A DNA stretch of 8,121 bases from JBOGWY01 sp050694015 (GTDB lineage: Bacteria > Actinomycetota > CADDZG01 > WHSQ01): positions 1 through 8,121 of the forward strand of contig JBOGWY010000053.1 in NCBI GenBank assembly GCA_050694015.1. The letters are read 5' to 3'. The notes under the pieces are model-generated. The model made no database searches. It saw only the letters and a program-made list of their open reading frames with translations, and had not been told where the DNA came from. Position numbers and translations under genes: made by a program. How positions within the stretch are numbered: the first letter of the stretch is position 1; each line of letters begins with the position of its first letter. This document shows positions 6,832 through 8,121 of the stretch, piece after piece.

Positions 6832-6839
6832 TCCCCTTT
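6832..6839 (-). promoter_or_regulatory. Ribosome-binding site fixing the start of the downstream propeller gene
   Basis: Minus-strand AAAGGGGA ends 4 nt before ATG 6827, an ideal distance. The next upstream candidate start, GTG 6875, lacks such a site. This supports the shorter protein with a clean signal peptide. Confidence 0.75.
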
Positions 6840-6893
6840 TTTCGGTCGTTGGGTCTTCCCGAGGAGGTTCGACACCGCCCCGGGATTGCCCTT

Positions 6894-8096
6894 CTAGTGC
6901 TTGTGCTTGCCCTCTTTGAGGCCCTTGACGGTGAACACGTCGAGCCCCTTGACCCGGTCGTTGGCCCAGATGCGGCCGTCGTACCAGTACGCCGACCAGT
7001 AGTTCGTGAGGTCGTCGCCGGTGCCCATGTAGTGCGCGATCTCGACCGGTTGCATCGGGTTGGAGAAGTCGATGACGTTCATGCCGCCGACGTACCAGGA
7101 CGACACGAGCGTGTAGGTACCCGGCACGAAGTTGAAGAGGTGAGCCGAGCACCACGTGTTGCGGTCGACGTTCGAGGAACCGGCCGGTTGCGTGCCGCGC
7201 GGGGGACCGAAGTGACCCACGAGCACGGGCACCTCGCGCACCTGGCTGTCGTATACCCAGAGCGATCCGGTCGGACCACCGACACAATCGTTACCGGCGA
7301 TCGCCTCGTCGCCGATCACCATGTACTTGCCGTCGTGCGTGATCGCGATCGAGTGCGCGAACTGGGTCGGGGGGACGGCGCGCCCGATCGTGACCGGAGC
7401 CTCAGGGTCGGACACGTCCCAGATCTGAACCTCACCCAGACCGGCGCAGAACGCAAGCTTCTCGTCCTTGATGAAGTGGAAGATGATGTCGTGGCAGCCG
7501 GAGTTGTTCGGCTTGAACGTCGCCGCGACCTTCGGCTTCATCGGGTTCGACACGTCGAGGATCTGCTCGACCGCGCCGCCGTTGGTCGGGAGCCCGCCGG
7601 GGTTCGCGTAGATGTACGGCTTGCCGGGGTACGCCTCGAGCGTGTGCGTCCCGCCCGGGAGGTTGTTGACCGCGCCGAGGAGCTTCGGGCGCTTCGGGTT
7701 GCGAACGTCGACGAGCCGGACGCCGGCACCCGGGCCCCCGCACTGCGTCTCGTGGTAGCCGAGCGCGACGAGGCCGGGCTTGACGACGGTGATGTCGTTC
7801 TGGCCGCCGGGGCAGTTGAAGTAACCGATCTTCTTCGGTACGGCCTTGGAGGCATCGAAGATGTGGATGCCGCCCTTGACGCCCTGCTGCATCGCGTACA
7901 CGTACTTGCCCGAGAACGCGATGTCGGTGCCGCCTTCGAAGAAGTCCTGCTCCTTGTTCTCGTACGGGAAATCGGCGACGAGCTTGACGTTGCCGGAGGC
8001 GTCGGCCTCGCGCTTCTGCTCGGCGAAAGCCGGCGCCGCGCTCGCACACATGAGCGCCGCCAGCACCGCTGCGGTCGTATAACGAAGCGTCTTCAT
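6894..8096 (-). CDS. Secreted LVIVD-repeat beta-propeller protein (upstream paralogue)
   Basis: A 400-residue exported protein with a signal peptide at 1-25 (Lys2, Arg5, hydrophobic core, APAFA cleavage before Glu26). It aligns with its downstream neighbour from end to end. Shared blocks include FSGKYVY, GGIHIFD, TVVKPGLV (103-110), DVSNPMKPKVAAT (181-193), CHDIIFHF (201-208), VQIWDVSDPEAP (223-234), GDEA (262-265), WCSAHLFNFVPG (315-326), and the closing VFTVKGLK. Cys 95, 119, 201, 217, 271 and 316 match the six cysteines of the paralogue. His 151, 202, 248 and 319 and Asp 58 and 101 occupy equivalent blade positions. The tail, KEGKHKH, is basic and His-rich and absent from the paralogue. 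AGGGGG (8113-8108) lies 11 nt before the ATG; its own promoter is outside the window. It precedes the paralogue by 66 bp on the same strand. Role unknown; it is probably extracellular or wall-associated. Confidence 0.88.
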   Translation of the reverse strand: MKTLRYTTAAVLAALMCASAAPAFAEQKREADASGNVKLVADFPYENKEQDFFEGGTDIAFSGKYVYAMQQGVKGGIHIFDASKAVPKKIGYFNCPGGQNDITVVKPGLVALGYHETQCGGPGAGVRLVDVRNPKRPKLLGAVNNLPGGTHTLEAYPGKPYIYANPGGLPTNGGAVEQILDVSNPMKPKVAATFKPNNSGCHDIIFHFIKDEKLAFCAGLGEVQIWDVSDPEAPVTIGRAVPPTQFAHSIAITHDGKYMVIGDEAIAGNDCVGGPTGSLWVYDSQVREVPVLVGHFGPPRGTQPAGSSNVDRNTWCSAHLFNFVPGTYTLVSSWYVGGMNVIDFSNPMQPVEIAHYMGTGDDLTNYWSAYWYDGRIWANDRVKGLDVFTVKGLKEGKHKH

Positions 8097-8098
8097 CA

Positions 8099-8113
8099 GG
8101 TTTCAAACCCCCT
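8099..8113 (-). promoter_or_regulatory. Ribosome-binding site with adjacent small palindrome before the upstream propeller gene
   Basis: Minus-strand AGGGGG (8113-8108) is the likely Shine-Dalgarno sequence. The perfect palindrome GGTTTCAAACC (8099-8109), with a single central base, overlaps its edge and occupies most of the spacer to ATG 8096. The palindrome may be chance. If real, it could affect translation initiation. Confidence 0.4.
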
Positions 8114-8121
8114 GGCAGATG

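Noticed and set aside
6828..6875. Earlier GTG start at 6875 for the downstream propeller gene
   Set aside because: It would put 16 mostly polar residues before the signal peptide, and the best ribosome-binding site serves ATG 6827.
6828..6893. Possible terminator or promoter between the two propeller genes
   Set aside because: There is a short A-run next to the ribosome-binding site but no stable hairpin before it and no convincing -10/-35 pair.
6652..8106. Several long Arg-rich minus-strand frames (211, 224 and 169 codons) over the propeller genes
   Set aside because: These are alternate-frame shadows. The propeller frames have signal peptides, ribosome-binding sites and repeat motifs.
1..8121. 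Mobile element, CRISPR array, tRNA or rRNA, phage or defence genes
   Set aside because: No direct-repeat arrays, transposase motifs, tRNA cloverleaf or rRNA-like segments were found on either strand. All the space is filled by the genes listed.

Overview
The window is GC-rich (about 65% by eye) and packed with genes. It looks like chromosomal DNA from an actinobacterium, probably a deep-branching or uncultured one. The best clue is SerC, which closely follows the actinobacterial (mycobacterial-type) phosphoserine aminotransferase along its whole length. Other clues are the strong G/C third-position bias and two genes that appear to be transcribed without a leader. I cannot name a genus.

Layout, left to right. 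(1) Positions 1-1909, minus strand: a secreted two-domain protein with an N-terminal beta-sandwich-like region and a C-terminal alpha/beta hydrolase of the PHB-depolymerase/S9-esterase type. Its 3' end is cut by the window edge. (2) 1925-3052, minus: serC, 15 bp upstream of the hydrolase and probably co-transcribed with it. (3) 3067-4263, plus: a class I aspartate/aromatic aminotransferase whose start codon lies only 14 bp from that of serC. (4) 4277-4882, plus: a small cytosolic protein with a coiled coil and a degenerate GGDEF domain. (5) 4883-5533, minus: precorrin-2 dehydrogenase/sirohydrochlorin ferrochelatase (siroheme synthesis). Its stop codon directly abuts that of the GGDEF gene. (6) A minus-strand intrinsic terminator at 5579-5606. 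(7) 5634-6827 and 6894-8096, minus: two paralogous secreted LVIVD-type beta-propeller proteins in tandem, ending at that terminator.

Functionally, the middle is housekeeping: serine and aspartate/aromatic amino-acid transamination, and siroheme. It is flanked by genes for exported proteins of unknown substrate. The most interesting part is the propeller pair. When the blades are lined up by eye, both paralogues keep one His at the same inner-strand position in each of blades 3-6 and an acidic residue there in blades 1-2, plus six shared cysteines. This resembles a metal site in the propeller channel and may mean an uncharacterised secreted metalloenzyme or metal-binding pair. No RNA gene, CRISPR array, insertion sequence or prophage feature was seen, and no gene-free stretch exceeds about 100 bp.
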